Assembly (NCBI GenBank): GCA_947649205.1
Contig: CANSQM010000005.1
Span: 42,630-106,629, forward strand
DNA from: an uncultured Enterorhabdus sp.
GTDB taxonomy: Bacteria > Actinomycetota > Coriobacteriia > Coriobacteriales > Eggerthellaceae
DNA length: 64,000 nucleotides
Direction: 5' to 3'
Below are positions 7,874 to 16,541 of this stretch, in pieces; position 1 is the stretch's first letter, and every line of letters begins with the position of its first letter. Below the pieces are notes generated by a model. It was not told where the DNA came from. It was given only the letters and a program-made list of their open reading frames with translations, and ran no database searches. Both the position numbers and the translations under genes were made by a program.

Positions 7874-9517
7874 CTAGGCGATGGCCTCAGCGGCGTACAT
7901 GCCGGCCATGCGGCCGCCGCTGTAGGCGCACATGAGAGAGAAGCCCTCGTAGTCGCAATAGGGTGCGCTCATGAGGGTGCCGTTGTCGGCGCCGGCCACG
8001 TACAGGCCCGGGATGGCGATGCCCGCGTTGTCGATGGCCTGCAGGCGGTCGTTGGTGCGGATGCCGCCGATGGTCACCCAGGCGCTCGGCTCGTACTGCA
8101 TGGCGTAGAAGGGGCCCTCCGCCACCGGCTGCAGGAAGCAGGCCGGCTTGTAGAACTGCTCGTCCTTGCCGGCGGCGCAGTAGCCGTTGTACTCGTCCAG
8201 CGTCGCCACCAGCTCGGGGGCGCCGATGGCTTCGGCCAGGGCCTCCACAGTGTCGGCCTTGAAGATCCAGCCCGCGTCGACGCCGGCGTCGATGTTCGCC
8301 TGCACGTCCTCCAGGGGCTTGTCCTTCAGGGTCATCATGCCGGTGCGCCAGTTTTCGGCATCGGATCCGCACAGCGTCCAGGGGTCGGTGCCGCCGGCCA
8401 GACCGTCCACGTAGGCCTGGTCCACCACGGCGTAGTATTGGCCGCCCACCAGCGAGATGGCGCCGCCCAAGGCCAGGGGCAGATTCGCGAACTTGCCCTC
8501 GTTGCTGAAGCGGCGGCCCTGGTTGTTCACGAGCAGCGTGCCGTAGATGCCGATGGAGAAGGCAGCGTTGCCCTTGCCCCACAGGCCGTCGGCGTTCTGG
8601 TTGGAACCGGAGAACTCGTTGCCGGCGATGCCCCACTGGGTGGACACCTGGCCGCCCACCTCCTGCACCATCTCGATGCCCTCGCCCACGGACAGCAGGT
8701 TGCCGAGCGGGTTCACGAAGGTGCCGAAGCGCTCGGTCATCATCTCGGGATTGCCGAGGAAGCCGCCCGTGGCCACGATGACGGCCTTGGCCTTCACGTC
8801 GATGATGCTATCGCCCTCGCACTGGATACCGGTGCAGGTGCCGTCTTCCATGATGAGGCGCTTGCCGGCGGTGTTGAACAGGAACTCGCCGCCGTTGCCC
8901 TCGATGAAGGCCTGCAGCGGGCCCATGCGGTCCACGCCCTTGGCCTGGGTCTTGGAATCCTTCGGGTCTGACTGGAAGTTGCAGCGCACGGAATCGTGGC
9001 CGGCGCCGTAGTTGTCGGGGCGCAGGCCCGTGGCCACGCCGAACTCGTCGGTGAACTCGTCCACGGTGCTGCCCGACAGCTCCAGCGCCCGCTTCACGGC
9101 CGCGGCGTTCGTGGACCAGTGGGAGTACTCCATGATGTGGTTGAAGGCCTCCTCGATGGAGAAGGCGATGCCGGCCTGCTGCTGGAGCTTCGAGCCCACC
9201 ATGAACGGGCCGCCGGCGATGGATCCGTTGGAGACACCCACGTCGCCGCCCTTCTCGATGACGATGACCGACTTGCCGGCGCGGACGGCCTCCACGGCGG
9301 CCCACATGCCCGCGCCGCCGGCGCCCACGATGGCGATGTCGCATTCCTTGGTCTCGTCGGCGGTCTGCATGGCCGCGCCGGCTTCTTCGGCGCCGGTTTC
9401 GGCCAAGTCCTTCGCCGGGGCCTTCGGAGCGCAGCCGGCCAGGGCCGCGCCGGCGCCCAGGGCGGCGATGCCCCCGAGGGTCAGAAAGCTGCGACGGGAA
9501 ACGGTGGTGTTGCTCAT
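7874..9517 (-). CDS. Tat-exported FAD-dependent urocanate/fumarate-reductase-like flavoprotein
   Basis: A 547-residue flavoprotein starting at the ATG behind GGAGGGAGA; a longer frame from 9583 adds no conserved sequence. A Tat motif (SRRSFLTLGG, residues 8-17) and lipobox LAGC (Cys29) suggest an exported lipoprotein. The FAD fold is CDIAIVGAGGAGMWAA near residues 59-74, and the C-terminal closing motif is GLYVAGADNGTLMS. It has no FMN-binding domain of its own. Divergent transcription from the LuxR-type gene at 9822 suggests substrate-responsive control by that regulator. The substrate is unknown. Confidence 0.9.
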   Translation of the reverse strand: MSNTTVSRRSFLTLGGIAALGAGAALAGCAPKAPAKDLAETGAEEAGAAMQTADETKECDIAIVGAGGAGMWAAVEAVRAGKSVIVIEKGGDVGVSNGSIAGGPFMVGSKLQQQAGIAFSIEEAFNHIMEYSHWSTNAAAVKRALELSGSTVDEFTDEFGVATGLRPDNYGAGHDSVRCNFQSDPKDSKTQAKGVDRMGPLQAFIEGNGGEFLFNTAGKRLIMEDGTCTGIQCEGDSIIDVKAKAVIVATGGFLGNPEMMTERFGTFVNPLGNLLSVGEGIEMVQEVGGQVSTQWGIAGNEFSGSNQNADGLWGKGNAAFSIGIYGTLLVNNQGRRFSNEGKFANLPLALGGAISLVGGQYYAVVDQAYVDGLAGGTDPWTLCGSDAENWRTGMMTLKDKPLEDVQANIDAGVDAGWIFKADTVEALAEAIGAPELVATLDEYNGYCAAGKDEQFYKPACFLQPVAEGPFYAMQYEPSAWVTIGGIRTNDRLQAIDNAGIAIPGLYVAGADNGTLMSAPYCDYEGFSLMCAYSGGRMAGMYAAEAIA

Positions 9518-9685
9518 GGTTCTCTCCCTCCAAGAGTTGGAATCGATGCCGCTTGGGGGCGGCTCTCGGAATCGGTGCCGCATTTCAGCGGCGGGGCGAC
9601 CGCCCTCTCAGCGGCCGAGCCCATCATGGAACCGCCACGATTTCTTGTCGCGGGTGAAGTTGCCGCCGATTCCGGGTGATTGCCC

Positions 9686-9726
9686 CCTCACCCCTCGCCT
9701 CACCCCTGAGTTTTCCCTGGTACAAT
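9686..9726 (+). promoter_or_regulatory. promoter with tandem CCTCACCCCT boxes
   Basis: CCTCACCCCT occurs at 9686-9695 and 9698-9707, a 12-bp step, just upstream of TACAAT (9721-9726), a good -10. No -35 is recognisable, so the direct repeat may be an activator or repressor site. It lies in the divergent region between the flavoprotein and the LuxR-type gene. Confidence 0.5.
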
Positions 9727-9732
9727 GAGCCT

Positions 9733-9828
9733 ATGTTCCAAGGGGAAGGCGGGAGGCTCGCCCCGCGGGAAGCCACGGAAGAGGGGAATGACCAACGGTG
9801 GGAACCAGGGAAGCAGTGCAGATGGTGA
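9733..9828 (+). CDS. possible leaderless 31-codon leader peptide coupled to luxR-type gene
   Basis: The ATG at 9733 lies six bases after the TACAAT -10, where a leaderless transcript would begin. The frame runs 31 codons (starting MFQGEGGRLAPREA) and its TGA (9826-9828) overlaps the in-frame ATG at 9822 of the regulator gene (ATGGTGA). This arrangement would couple translation of the two. There is no homology evidence, so it may be chance. Confidence 0.3.
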   Translation: MFQGEGGRLAPREATEEGNDQRWEPGKQCRW

Positions 9829-11342
9829 CGGGTACCATGGTGGAGGCCGCAGCCGAGGGGCTGCCCGGGCCCGCGTCGGCGCCGGCGCCGCCCGGCCCAG
9901 CGCAGCAAGAGGGCGAGGTGGCCCCGGATGCTCCCGGCGATGATCGCGGGGGCATGCCGGCGCGGTTCTTCCCCTGGCGCTTCCTCGGCATGGGGCTGCT
10001 CATCGCCTGGCTCTGCTGCACCCACATCACGGCCATATTCCCCGGCCCGGGCATCGACCTGGAGCCCCGCCACGGGTTCGACTATGCCATGCGCGTCGGC
10101 GATGTGGGCATGCTCTTGCTGCTCGGCCTGGCCGCACCGCGGGTGGGGCGCCTCAGCTGCCATGGCGGCCTGTGCGCCGGGCTGGTGGGACTTACCTGTG
10201 CGGGAACGTTGGCCGGCGGTGTTGCTCTCATTCCCGGGGCCGTTCCCGTGCCGCTCCTGAGCGCGGTCGGCGTGGTAACGGCCCTCGGCGGGGCGGCGCT
10301 GTTCTGCCTGTGGGCCGAGATCTACTCCCAGATGGGCATGACGCGCACCATCATGTACGGGGCTCTTTCCTGCCTGGTCGCTGGTGGTGCGGCGTTCCTC
10401 GTGTGCACCATGAAAGCGCCCTATGCCATCCTCGCGACGGCAGCCCTTCCTGTCCTGTCCCTCGGCTGCGCCTGGCTGAGCCTGCGCGCACTGCCGGGAG
10501 AGCCCGCCGGCCAGCCTCGGGCTCGATACGCCGTGCCATGGAAGCTCGTGGCCATTATGGCCGTGGCTGGCCTGCTGTCGGGCACGTCAGGTCTGGTGCA
10601 GGTGGAAGGGGTCGGGGCGATGTTCCGCGTGCTGGCCACCATGCTGGCGGGCGCGGTCATTTTGGGGGTGATGTTCGCCCGCCGCGACCGCATGGACGTG
10701 CGTTTCCTCGCGAAGGTGGCCCTGCCTCTGGCGGTGCTGGCCCTGGCTCTGGTGCCCTCCGCCCACGGTGCCCTGGCCTACCTGGTGGCCTTCCTCGTCA
10801 AGTTCGCCTACGTGTGGTTCACGTTCTTCGTGCTGCTGGTGCTGGCGGGCATCTGCTATCGCTTCGAGGTGCCGAGCCTGCGGGTCTTTGCTATTGCCCG
10901 CGCTTCTAGCGAGGCGGCCATTCTGGTGGGCGTCATCTTCCGGCGCTTCTTCTGGGAGAGCGGCTATACGGAAAACGACGCCTTTGTCGCAGCCTTCGCC
11001 GTGGCGGGCCTTGCGTTGGTGGGAGCTTGCGTGCTCGTGTGGACGAGCGAGAAGTCCGTCAATGGTGACTGGGGCGCAGCGGGGGTGGCGCCCGAGACGA
11101 ACCTGCATGTGGCCGGCCCTCGCGAGCGCTTCATCACCCGTTGCGATCGCCTGTCCGCCGAGCATGGGCTGACGGCCCGGGAGGCGGAGATCATGGGGCT
11201 CATCGCCCAGGGTAAGACGCGCCGCGAGATAGAGGGCGAGCTGTTTCTGTCCGAGAACACGGTGAAGACCCACGTGCGCCACCTGTACGCCAAGTTGGGC
11301 GCGAACTCGAAAGCCGACGTCATCGCCCTGTTCGAGGGGTAG
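9822..11342 (+). CDS. LuxR-type transcriptional regulator with polytopic membrane domain
   Basis: A 506-residue protein with about 12 hydrophobic segments (FFPWRFLGMGLLIAWLC near residue 48, on to about residue 405). It ends in a LuxR/GerE helix-turn-helix (LTAREAEIMGLIAQGKTRREIE, then SENTVKTHVRHLYAKLG). This architecture is typical of Eggerthellaceae regulators paired with exported reductases: the membrane part presumably senses a ligand and the tail binds DNA. A GTG at 9798 is an alternative start. I prefer ATG 9822, where a possible leader ORF ends. It is transcribed divergently from the flavoprotein at 7874-9517. Confidence 0.85.
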   Translation: MVTGTMVEAAAEGLPGPASAPAPPGPAQQEGEVAPDAPGDDRGGMPARFFPWRFLGMGLLIAWLCCTHITAIFPGPGIDLEPRHGFDYAMRVGDVGMLLLLGLAAPRVGRLSCHGGLCAGLVGLTCAGTLAGGVALIPGAVPVPLLSAVGVVTALGGAALFCLWAEIYSQMGMTRTIMYGALSCLVAGGAAFLVCTMKAPYAILATAALPVLSLGCAWLSLRALPGEPAGQPRARYAVPWKLVAIMAVAGLLSGTSGLVQVEGVGAMFRVLATMLAGAVILGVMFARRDRMDVRFLAKVALPLAVLALALVPSAHGALAYLVAFLVKFAYVWFTFFVLLVLAGICYRFEVPSLRVFAIARASSEAAILVGVIFRRFFWESGYTENDAFVAAFAVAGLALVGACVLVWTSEKSVNGDWGAAGVAPETNLHVAGPRERFITRCDRLSAEHGLTAREAEIMGLIAQGKTRREIEGELFLSENTVKTHVRHLYAKLGANSKADVIALFEG

Positions 11343-11431
11343 GAGCGCCGGGCACTGCCGGATGTTGTTGTCGCAATGGTCTGCGTGTTTCTGGATCGGT
11401 TTATTATGGCTTCGGGGTCTCTCGGGCTTCT

Positions 11432-11466
11432 TTCGCATCTTTCGCAAACTTTCGCAATTTTCGCAA
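11432..11466 (+). repeat. four TTTCGCA heptamers at 9-10 bp steps
   Basis: TTTCGCA starts at 11432, 11441, 11451 and 11460, so all copies face nearly the same side of the helix. They lie in the 266-bp gap after the LuxR-type gene and about 140 bp upstream of the binding-protein gene. This is a possible cooperative binding site; the rest of the gap shows nothing clear. Confidence 0.5.
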
Positions 11467-11608
11467 ACAGGCGCGATGTCCGTGCAGTCAGTGCAGTGAG
11501 GGTTCGCTTGATGCGCGGGCGCTGGCTTTTGCCAGAGGTTTCATCCTGATCGTATGAGGGGACGGTGGGGTCCTTGGCTAAGATGGGGTCGGTAGTCCCG
11601 TCGGAAGG

Positions 11609-12538
11609 ATGATGGTGAAGCGTGCTCTCTGGTGCTCTGGGTCGAACAGAGTGAAGGCGCTGCTGGCGTTGGCTCTTGCGGCGACCGTAGTGGTTGCTGG
11701 ATGTGCGGGAGATCCGGATGGTTCGTTGCCTGAGGAAGTTGGCGGGCGGGATTCCGTAGCGCCTGCTTTGGTCGTGGCGTCGACCTACACGGGGGTGCCG
11801 TTTGAGATGAAAACGGGCATGGAGCCCGAGGGCTTCGCCATCGACCTGCTGGCCCGGGTGGGCGATGAGTTGGGCACTTCCCCGACCTTCGGCGATCCCG
11901 TGCACGATGAAAGTGCCCTGCCCGATATAGAGCCGGGCACTGTGGAGGATGTGGCGGCGTCGGTGGCGGCCCATGAGGCGACCGTGGGCCTTTCGAGCAT
12001 TCGGTTGAGCGACGATCTGCCCGAGGGCGTTGTGGCGACCGATTCCTATCTTGCGCTCGACCTGGCCGTTGTCGTCCGCGCGGATAGCAGCATTGAAGGG
12101 GTGGAAGCCATCGGGGCGGGGCCGGTGGCTGTTCAGGGTCGTGGAAGCGCCGCAGCTTGGACGGCCGAGTCCATGCCCGAGGCCGAGCTGGTGACCTACG
12201 ACGATCCCAACGATGCGCTCTCGGCGCTGGTGTCGGGCAACGTGGTGGCCTGCGTGGTGGACGAGCCCGTGGTGCAGCGGTTCCGCAAGGTGAAGGCGCC
12301 GGGGCGTCTGGCGGTCGTCGAGACCGTGACCACCGGCGACGGCTTCGTGATGGTCGTAGCCGAGGACAACGGGGCGTTGGCCACGGCCATCAACGAGGCC
12401 CTGGCCGCCCTGAAGGCCGATGGCACCTACGACGAGCTGATCGAAACCTGGTTCGGCGAGCCTTCCCAGCGCGGCGATGCCGGCCCCTATACCGCCATGC
12501 CCGACGGCCCTGGCGATATGGTGTTCCAAAACGGATAG
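11609..12538 (+). CDS. amino-acid-binding-type (SBP_bac_3-like) lipoprotein
   Basis: A 309-residue protein with a lipoprotein signal (LALAATVVVAGCAG). The periplasmic-binding-protein fold of the polar amino-acid family follows: PEGFAIDLLARVGDELG, VGLSSIRLSDDLPEG, VVACVVDEPVV and the closing LKADGTYDELIETWFGE. It would capture a small solute outside the membrane, but no permease or ATPase lies nearby, so it may serve a distant ABC transporter or act as a sensor. The exact start is unclear: ATG 11609, ATG 11612 and GTG 11615 are in tandem, and GGAAGG spacing favours GTG 11615. Confidence 0.85.
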   Translation: MMVKRALWCSGSNRVKALLALALAATVVVAGCAGDPDGSLPEEVGGRDSVAPALVVASTYTGVPFEMKTGMEPEGFAIDLLARVGDELGTSPTFGDPVHDESALPDIEPGTVEDVAASVAAHEATVGLSSIRLSDDLPEGVVATDSYLALDLAVVVRADSSIEGVEAIGAGPVAVQGRGSAAAWTAESMPEAELVTYDDPNDALSALVSGNVVACVVDEPVVQRFRKVKAPGRLAVVETVTTGDGFVMVVAEDNGALATAINEALAALKADGTYDELIETWFGEPSQRGDAGPYTAMPDGPGDMVFQNG

Positions 12539-12707
12539 GATCCGGCGGGCGGGGCGCCGTGCCTAATCAGCCGCCGGCCTTCTCGCGCCCACCCAGCCGA
12601 CGCCCCTCTCGCTCCGGCGTCTCGGTGGACAGCTGCCCGTGCGCCTCTAACCGGCCTTGCACTGGCTGCGACGGCGGCGGTTGCGGCGCTGGCCGCGACG
12701 GCACAAG

Positions 12708-12738
12708 GTGGAGGCCCCGATCAGCTCGGGGCCTCCAC
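12708..12738. terminator. bidirectional terminator between convergent genes
   Basis: A perfect 13-bp stem (GTGGAGGCCCCGA at 12708-12720, complement at 12726-12738) with loop TCAGC lies between the convergent binding-protein gene and flavoprotein gene. The rest of 12539-12768 shows no gene. Confidence 0.75.
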
Positions 12739-12768
12739 TGGTTCGCTCGGCTGCTGGCTTTCCGGCCG

Positions 12769-14676
12769 TTAGGCTTTGCTCACTGCGTCATCGACGGCCG
12801 CCATGATGGCCTTGCTCGTCAGGGTGGCGCCGGTGGCGACGTCCACATTCGTGCCGTTGGCCTCGACGATGCGGCCGGGCATGGTGGTCACGGCGTCCGT
12901 GGCGATAGAGGGCGTCTCGTTCTGCTCGAGGATCTCCACGGCGCTGATGGTCGTGCCGTCGAAGGCTACCTTGACGACGATGGGGCCCTTCTTACCCTCG
13001 GCCACGCCGAGGTATTCCCCGTCGCCGGCCTCGTAGGAGGACAGGTCCACGGCCTCACCGAAGGCGGCCAGGGTCGTGGGCACGAAGGCGACGCCGTCTT
13101 CAAGCACCGATTCCTGCAGGTTGTCGTCCTTCGCCGCCGCGGCGTTGCGCCCGGAAATGCGCCCGAAGATCATGCCGCCGCCCAGGTTGCACGAGCCCTG
13201 GTAGTGATTCGACCAGATATCGCCGAGCTCGCCGGCCTCATAGAGGTGGGGGATGGCCTCGCCGCGCGGGGTCACGATCTGGCCCTGCTCGTTCTTCACG
13301 GGACCGCCCTGGGTGTTCACCAGGGTATGGGTGAGCTTCACCGCGTAGAAGGGGGCCTCGGCGACGGGGGACAGGTCGCCCTTGCGGCCGAAGGCCAGGT
13401 CGGTGCCCTCTTCGCAGAAGCGATTCCACTTGGACACCTCGGCCACGAGGTTCTGGGTGCCCTCCTCATCGAAGCCTATGGCGGCGGCCAGGGCCTCCAG
13501 GGTGTCGGCTTTTAGGATCCAGCCCTTGGCGATTTCCTCCTGGCCGTCGGCCGACCAGGACTTATAGAGGGGTCCGCGACTGAAGATGGCCTGGTCGAGC
13601 ACTTCGTAGGTGACTTCGGGCAGCACGGGCACGTGCCAGGTGCCGGCGTAGTTCAGGTGCCCGTGGTTCGTGGCGCCGGTGTCGGTCTCGCTGATGAAGC
13701 GGCACCCGTTGCCGCCGACGAGAATGCCCTTCAGGTCGCTGTCGTACTTCCAGGTACAGTCCAGGGTGTCGGGATCCACGAACTCGAAATTGTTCGTCTG
13801 CATGTTGCCCATGTGCCACAGGTCGCAGCCCACCTCCATGGCCATCTTGATGCCGTCGCCGGTGTTGTGCAGCGCGTGGCCCAGCGATTCCCAGCCGTGG
13901 TAGCCGTTGAAGCTCTGGAGCATCTCGTCGTTGGACTCGTAGCCGCCGCAGGTCAGGATCACGCCGTTCTTGGCGCGCACGTTCACTGTGCGGTCGTCCA
14001 CGGCCACCTCCACGCCGTGGACGATGCGTGTCAGCGGATCCTGGATAAGGTGCTGGCCGGCGGCCTCGTACCACACGTCGATGGCGTCGGACCGGGCGGC
14101 CACTGCCTCCCGGAACAGCTTGTAAGCCGCACCGTCGCCGCGGCCCTCGTGCACCGTGAGCACGCGGAAGGACTGGGCACCGGGCATCTCGGGGTATTCG
14201 ATCTTGCCCTCCACGAAGGCAGGGCTCTCGGCGCCGAGGTACTCGATCCACTCCTTGTTCTTCACCATCTCGCCGCAGTAGGCCTCGATGATGGCGTCGC
14301 TGGGGGTCTCGTAGTCGCCGCGCATGGCCTTCACGTAGGCGATGGCATCGTCGAGGCTCTCCGACCAGCACAACAGCTGCATACAGGCGATGGAATTGCC
14401 GCCGGCCTCGGCCTGGGGCGCTTTCTCCAGCAGCAGTACGCGGGCTCCAGCATCGGCTGCGGCAATGGCGCTGTTCGCTCCGGCGCCGCCGAAGCCGACG
14501 ACGATCACGTCGTATTCGGCATCCCAGGCCACGGTGTGTTCGAAGGCCTCATCGGTACCAGTGGCGGCCGCGGGTGTCTGCGGCGAGCAGCTGGCCATGA
14601 GGGCGGCGCCCAGCAGGCCCGAGGTGGCAAGGGCCGAGCCGGTGAGGAACGAGCGACGGGACAGATTGGTGTTCAT
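12769..14676 (-). CDS. Tat-exported flavoprotein reductase with C-terminal FMN-binding domain
   Basis: A 635-residue protein that starts at the ATG behind AAGGAGGG. A Tat signal (LSRRSFLTGS) with lipobox ASC (Cys30) is followed by an FAD fold, YDVIVVGFGGAGANSA (residues 55-70). The tail (about residues 555-635) is an FMN_bind domain; its DVATGATLT segment matches the site where ApbE attaches FMN to threonine. FAD plus covalent FMN in one chain is the urocanate-reductase layout, though that family usually has the FMN domain first. The divergent LuxR-type gene at 14955 is the likely regulator. The substrate is unknown. Confidence 0.9.
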   Translation of the reverse strand: MNTNLSRRSFLTGSALATSGLLGAALMASCSPQTPAAATGTDEAFEHTVAWDAEYDVIVVGFGGAGANSAIAAADAGARVLLLEKAPQAEAGGNSIACMQLLCWSESLDDAIAYVKAMRGDYETPSDAIIEAYCGEMVKNKEWIEYLGAESPAFVEGKIEYPEMPGAQSFRVLTVHEGRGDGAAYKLFREAVAARSDAIDVWYEAAGQHLIQDPLTRIVHGVEVAVDDRTVNVRAKNGVILTCGGYESNDEMLQSFNGYHGWESLGHALHNTGDGIKMAMEVGCDLWHMGNMQTNNFEFVDPDTLDCTWKYDSDLKGILVGGNGCRFISETDTGATNHGHLNYAGTWHVPVLPEVTYEVLDQAIFSRGPLYKSWSADGQEEIAKGWILKADTLEALAAAIGFDEEGTQNLVAEVSKWNRFCEEGTDLAFGRKGDLSPVAEAPFYAVKLTHTLVNTQGGPVKNEQGQIVTPRGEAIPHLYEAGELGDIWSNHYQGSCNLGGGMIFGRISGRNAAAAKDDNLQESVLEDGVAFVPTTLAAFGEAVDLSSYEAGDGEYLGVAEGKKGPIVVKVAFDGTTISAVEILEQNETPSIATDAVTTMPGRIVEANGTNVDVATGATLTSKAIMAAVDDAVSKA

Positions 14677-14941
14677 GGGGTATCCCTCCTTCAGGGGTGG
14701 AACGGATGGGGCGCGGTCTCGCATCGGCGGGATAGAGCCGCGGGCCCGGGCCGGGGCGGGGGAGGTGCGGTCGCGGTGCCCGGGCAACGCCCATGATGGG
14801 GCGCCCTGCGCCGATGCGCATCCCATAAAAGCCCCGCATGCTCGCCAGGCCCTCCCATAAAACATGTATATTTGCCTTTTCCCTGATGGGGTCAGAGGGA
14901 AACGGGGGTCGTCGGTCGTGCAGGAGGGCCCGTGGAAGCGT

Positions 14942-14957
14942 TATACTTACCCCCATG
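14942..14957 (+). promoter_or_regulatory. -10 element directly before a start codon (leaderless candidate)
   Basis: TATACT (14942-14947) ends seven bases before the ATG at 14955 and no ribosome site is present. Transcription would start at or next to the start codon. Leaderless messages are common in Actinobacteria. Confidence 0.45.
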
Positions 14958-16433
14958 GAGAAGGAGGAACGCAACATTCTCATTGTCGCAACGCTCGGTA
15001 TGGCGTTCTGGTGGCCGCTGCTGCGCAACAGCATCGTGGGCTTCCTGTTCTCGCCGTCCCGGGTGGCCGAGCCGTGGGCCCACGGTTGCCTCTGGCTGTT
15101 TCTCGCAGTATCCGCCCTGGTGGCTTGCGGAGGCGTGCTGGCCTTGGGGTCGGAGCGTGGCCGCCGCATCATCGCTGGCCGCGGGAGTGCCGCCTTGGTT
15201 CTGGCGCCCTGCGTGGCAGCAAGCGTGCTGGGGCTTCTGTTGGTGGCGGTGCCCGCGGCGGGGGAAGCGGCCCTTGTTGCCGCCGATGCCGTTATCTTGG
15301 CTTGCGTTTACGGTGCGTTGCCCCTGGGTTGGTGCACCGTGCTGCTGCGGTGGTTTGGTCCGTTTCCCAAGCGGCTGCTGCTCGTGGCGGCGACATCCTA
15401 CGGAGCGAGCTTCCTCGTGGGCTACCTGTCCTACGCCCCCGATCCGCTCAACCTCGTGCGCCCGGTGGGCGCCCCTCTCTTGTCGGCCGCAGCTTGGCTG
15501 TACTGCTGGCGCGAAGGAAACGGCGGCCCCAAAGGACGCGCTGCGGCGTCCGATGGGGCCGGTGAGACAGCGGCGGTCCCGGGGATGGCCCAGGCTGACG
15601 GTCGGAGCCTCTATGGACTCGTTTTGGTGATGTTCCTCGTGAGCAGCGTGGCGACGGGCTTCATCAACTCAGGTACGGCCTCCTACGATCCGTCGCCCCA
15701 CACCTTCGTGCGCGATACCCTCAATGTGGTGGCGACGCTTTCGATCATCGCCCTCATAGCCGCATCGAAGTCGGTAGAGCGCATCAAGTTCACGCTCATC
15801 GTGGCGATCGTCGTGTTGCTGTTCGGCGGCATCTTCCTCGCCACGCTGTTCCGGCAAAGCTGGTTCACCATCGGCGTCGGTCTCATACAGACGGGCAAGT
15901 CCTGCTTCTCGCTGCTCTTGTTCATGCTCGTGGTGTTGGAGGGAGCCGCAGGCCCTGCCGCTGCGGGGCGTTCGCTGCTGCTGAAGTTCGTGCTGCCCAC
16001 CATCGCAAGCAGTCTCATCAGCTATTTGATCGTGCCGTTGGCGGCCGAGGCCCTCGGTGTGGCCTACAACGACTTCTGGGGTGTGCTCTCGCTGTTGCTC
16101 GGGTTCTCCCTGGGCGTGTTCCTCTTCGGGTTCCTGTCATCCCTGGTGATTCGGTATCTGCCCCGCGTGGAACTCGCGCCGGCTCCGGGTCAAACGGAGG
16201 CGGTCGTTCTCGCTGGGGCCATGGCCCGTGCCTACGGCCTTACCGAGAAGGAGGCCGAGGTGCTGGGACTCTTGCTCGAGGGGAATACCTACAAGAAGAT
16301 TGCCGCGCTCATGTACGTCAGCGATAGCGCCGTGCAGTCCCACGCCAAGAGCATCTACCGGAAGGTGGACGTCCATACCAAGCAGCAGCTGGTGGACCGC
16401 GCCCTGGCCCTCCGCGACCGTCCCGGACGGTAG
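14955..16433 (+). CDS. LuxR-type transcriptional regulator with polytopic membrane domain
   Basis: A 492-residue protein. The membrane part runs from about residue 8 to 405 (for example ILIVATLGMAFWWPLLR and ISYLIVPLAAEALGVA). The C-terminal LuxR helix-turn-helix is LTEKEAEVLGLLLEGNTYKK followed by SDSAVQSHAKSIYRKVDV. It is divergent from the FAD/FMN flavoprotein, the same arrangement as the 7874/9822 pair. The start was chosen at 14955 (MEKEERN) because upstream codons are not conserved in character and a -10 lies directly before it. The ligand is presumably a reducible substrate or host metabolite. Confidence 0.85.
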   Translation: MEKEERNILIVATLGMAFWWPLLRNSIVGFLFSPSRVAEPWAHGCLWLFLAVSALVACGGVLALGSERGRRIIAGRGSAALVLAPCVAASVLGLLLVAVPAAGEAALVAADAVILACVYGALPLGWCTVLLRWFGPFPKRLLLVAATSYGASFLVGYLSYAPDPLNLVRPVGAPLLSAAAWLYCWREGNGGPKGRAAASDGAGETAAVPGMAQADGRSLYGLVLVMFLVSSVATGFINSGTASYDPSPHTFVRDTLNVVATLSIIALIAASKSVERIKFTLIVAIVVLLFGGIFLATLFRQSWFTIGVGLIQTGKSCFSLLLFMLVVLEGAAGPAAAGRSLLLKFVLPTIASSLISYLIVPLAAEALGVAYNDFWGVLSLLLGFSLGVFLFGFLSSLVIRYLPRVELAPAPGQTEAVVLAGAMARAYGLTEKEAEVLGLLLEGNTYKKIAALMYVSDSAVQSHAKSIYRKVDVHTKQQLVDRALALRDRPGR

Positions 16434-16541
16434 GGCCGCCCGGGACGGGGAGGCCGGTCTGCGGGCAGGGCCACGCTAGGGGGCGCTGGGCCTGGGCGGC
16501 ATAGCTCCGCGGTTCCGACCAGGGTACCTAGGCGCGCGGCC

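Noticed and set aside
8808..9533. Overlapping minus-strand Arg-rich frame within the flavoprotein gene
   Set aside because: Shifted frame of the real gene with no homology features of its own.
16434..16541. Terminator between the convergent LuxR-type and surface-protein genes
   Set aside because: Only a 7-bp inverted repeat with a 52-nt loop is visible, too weak to call.
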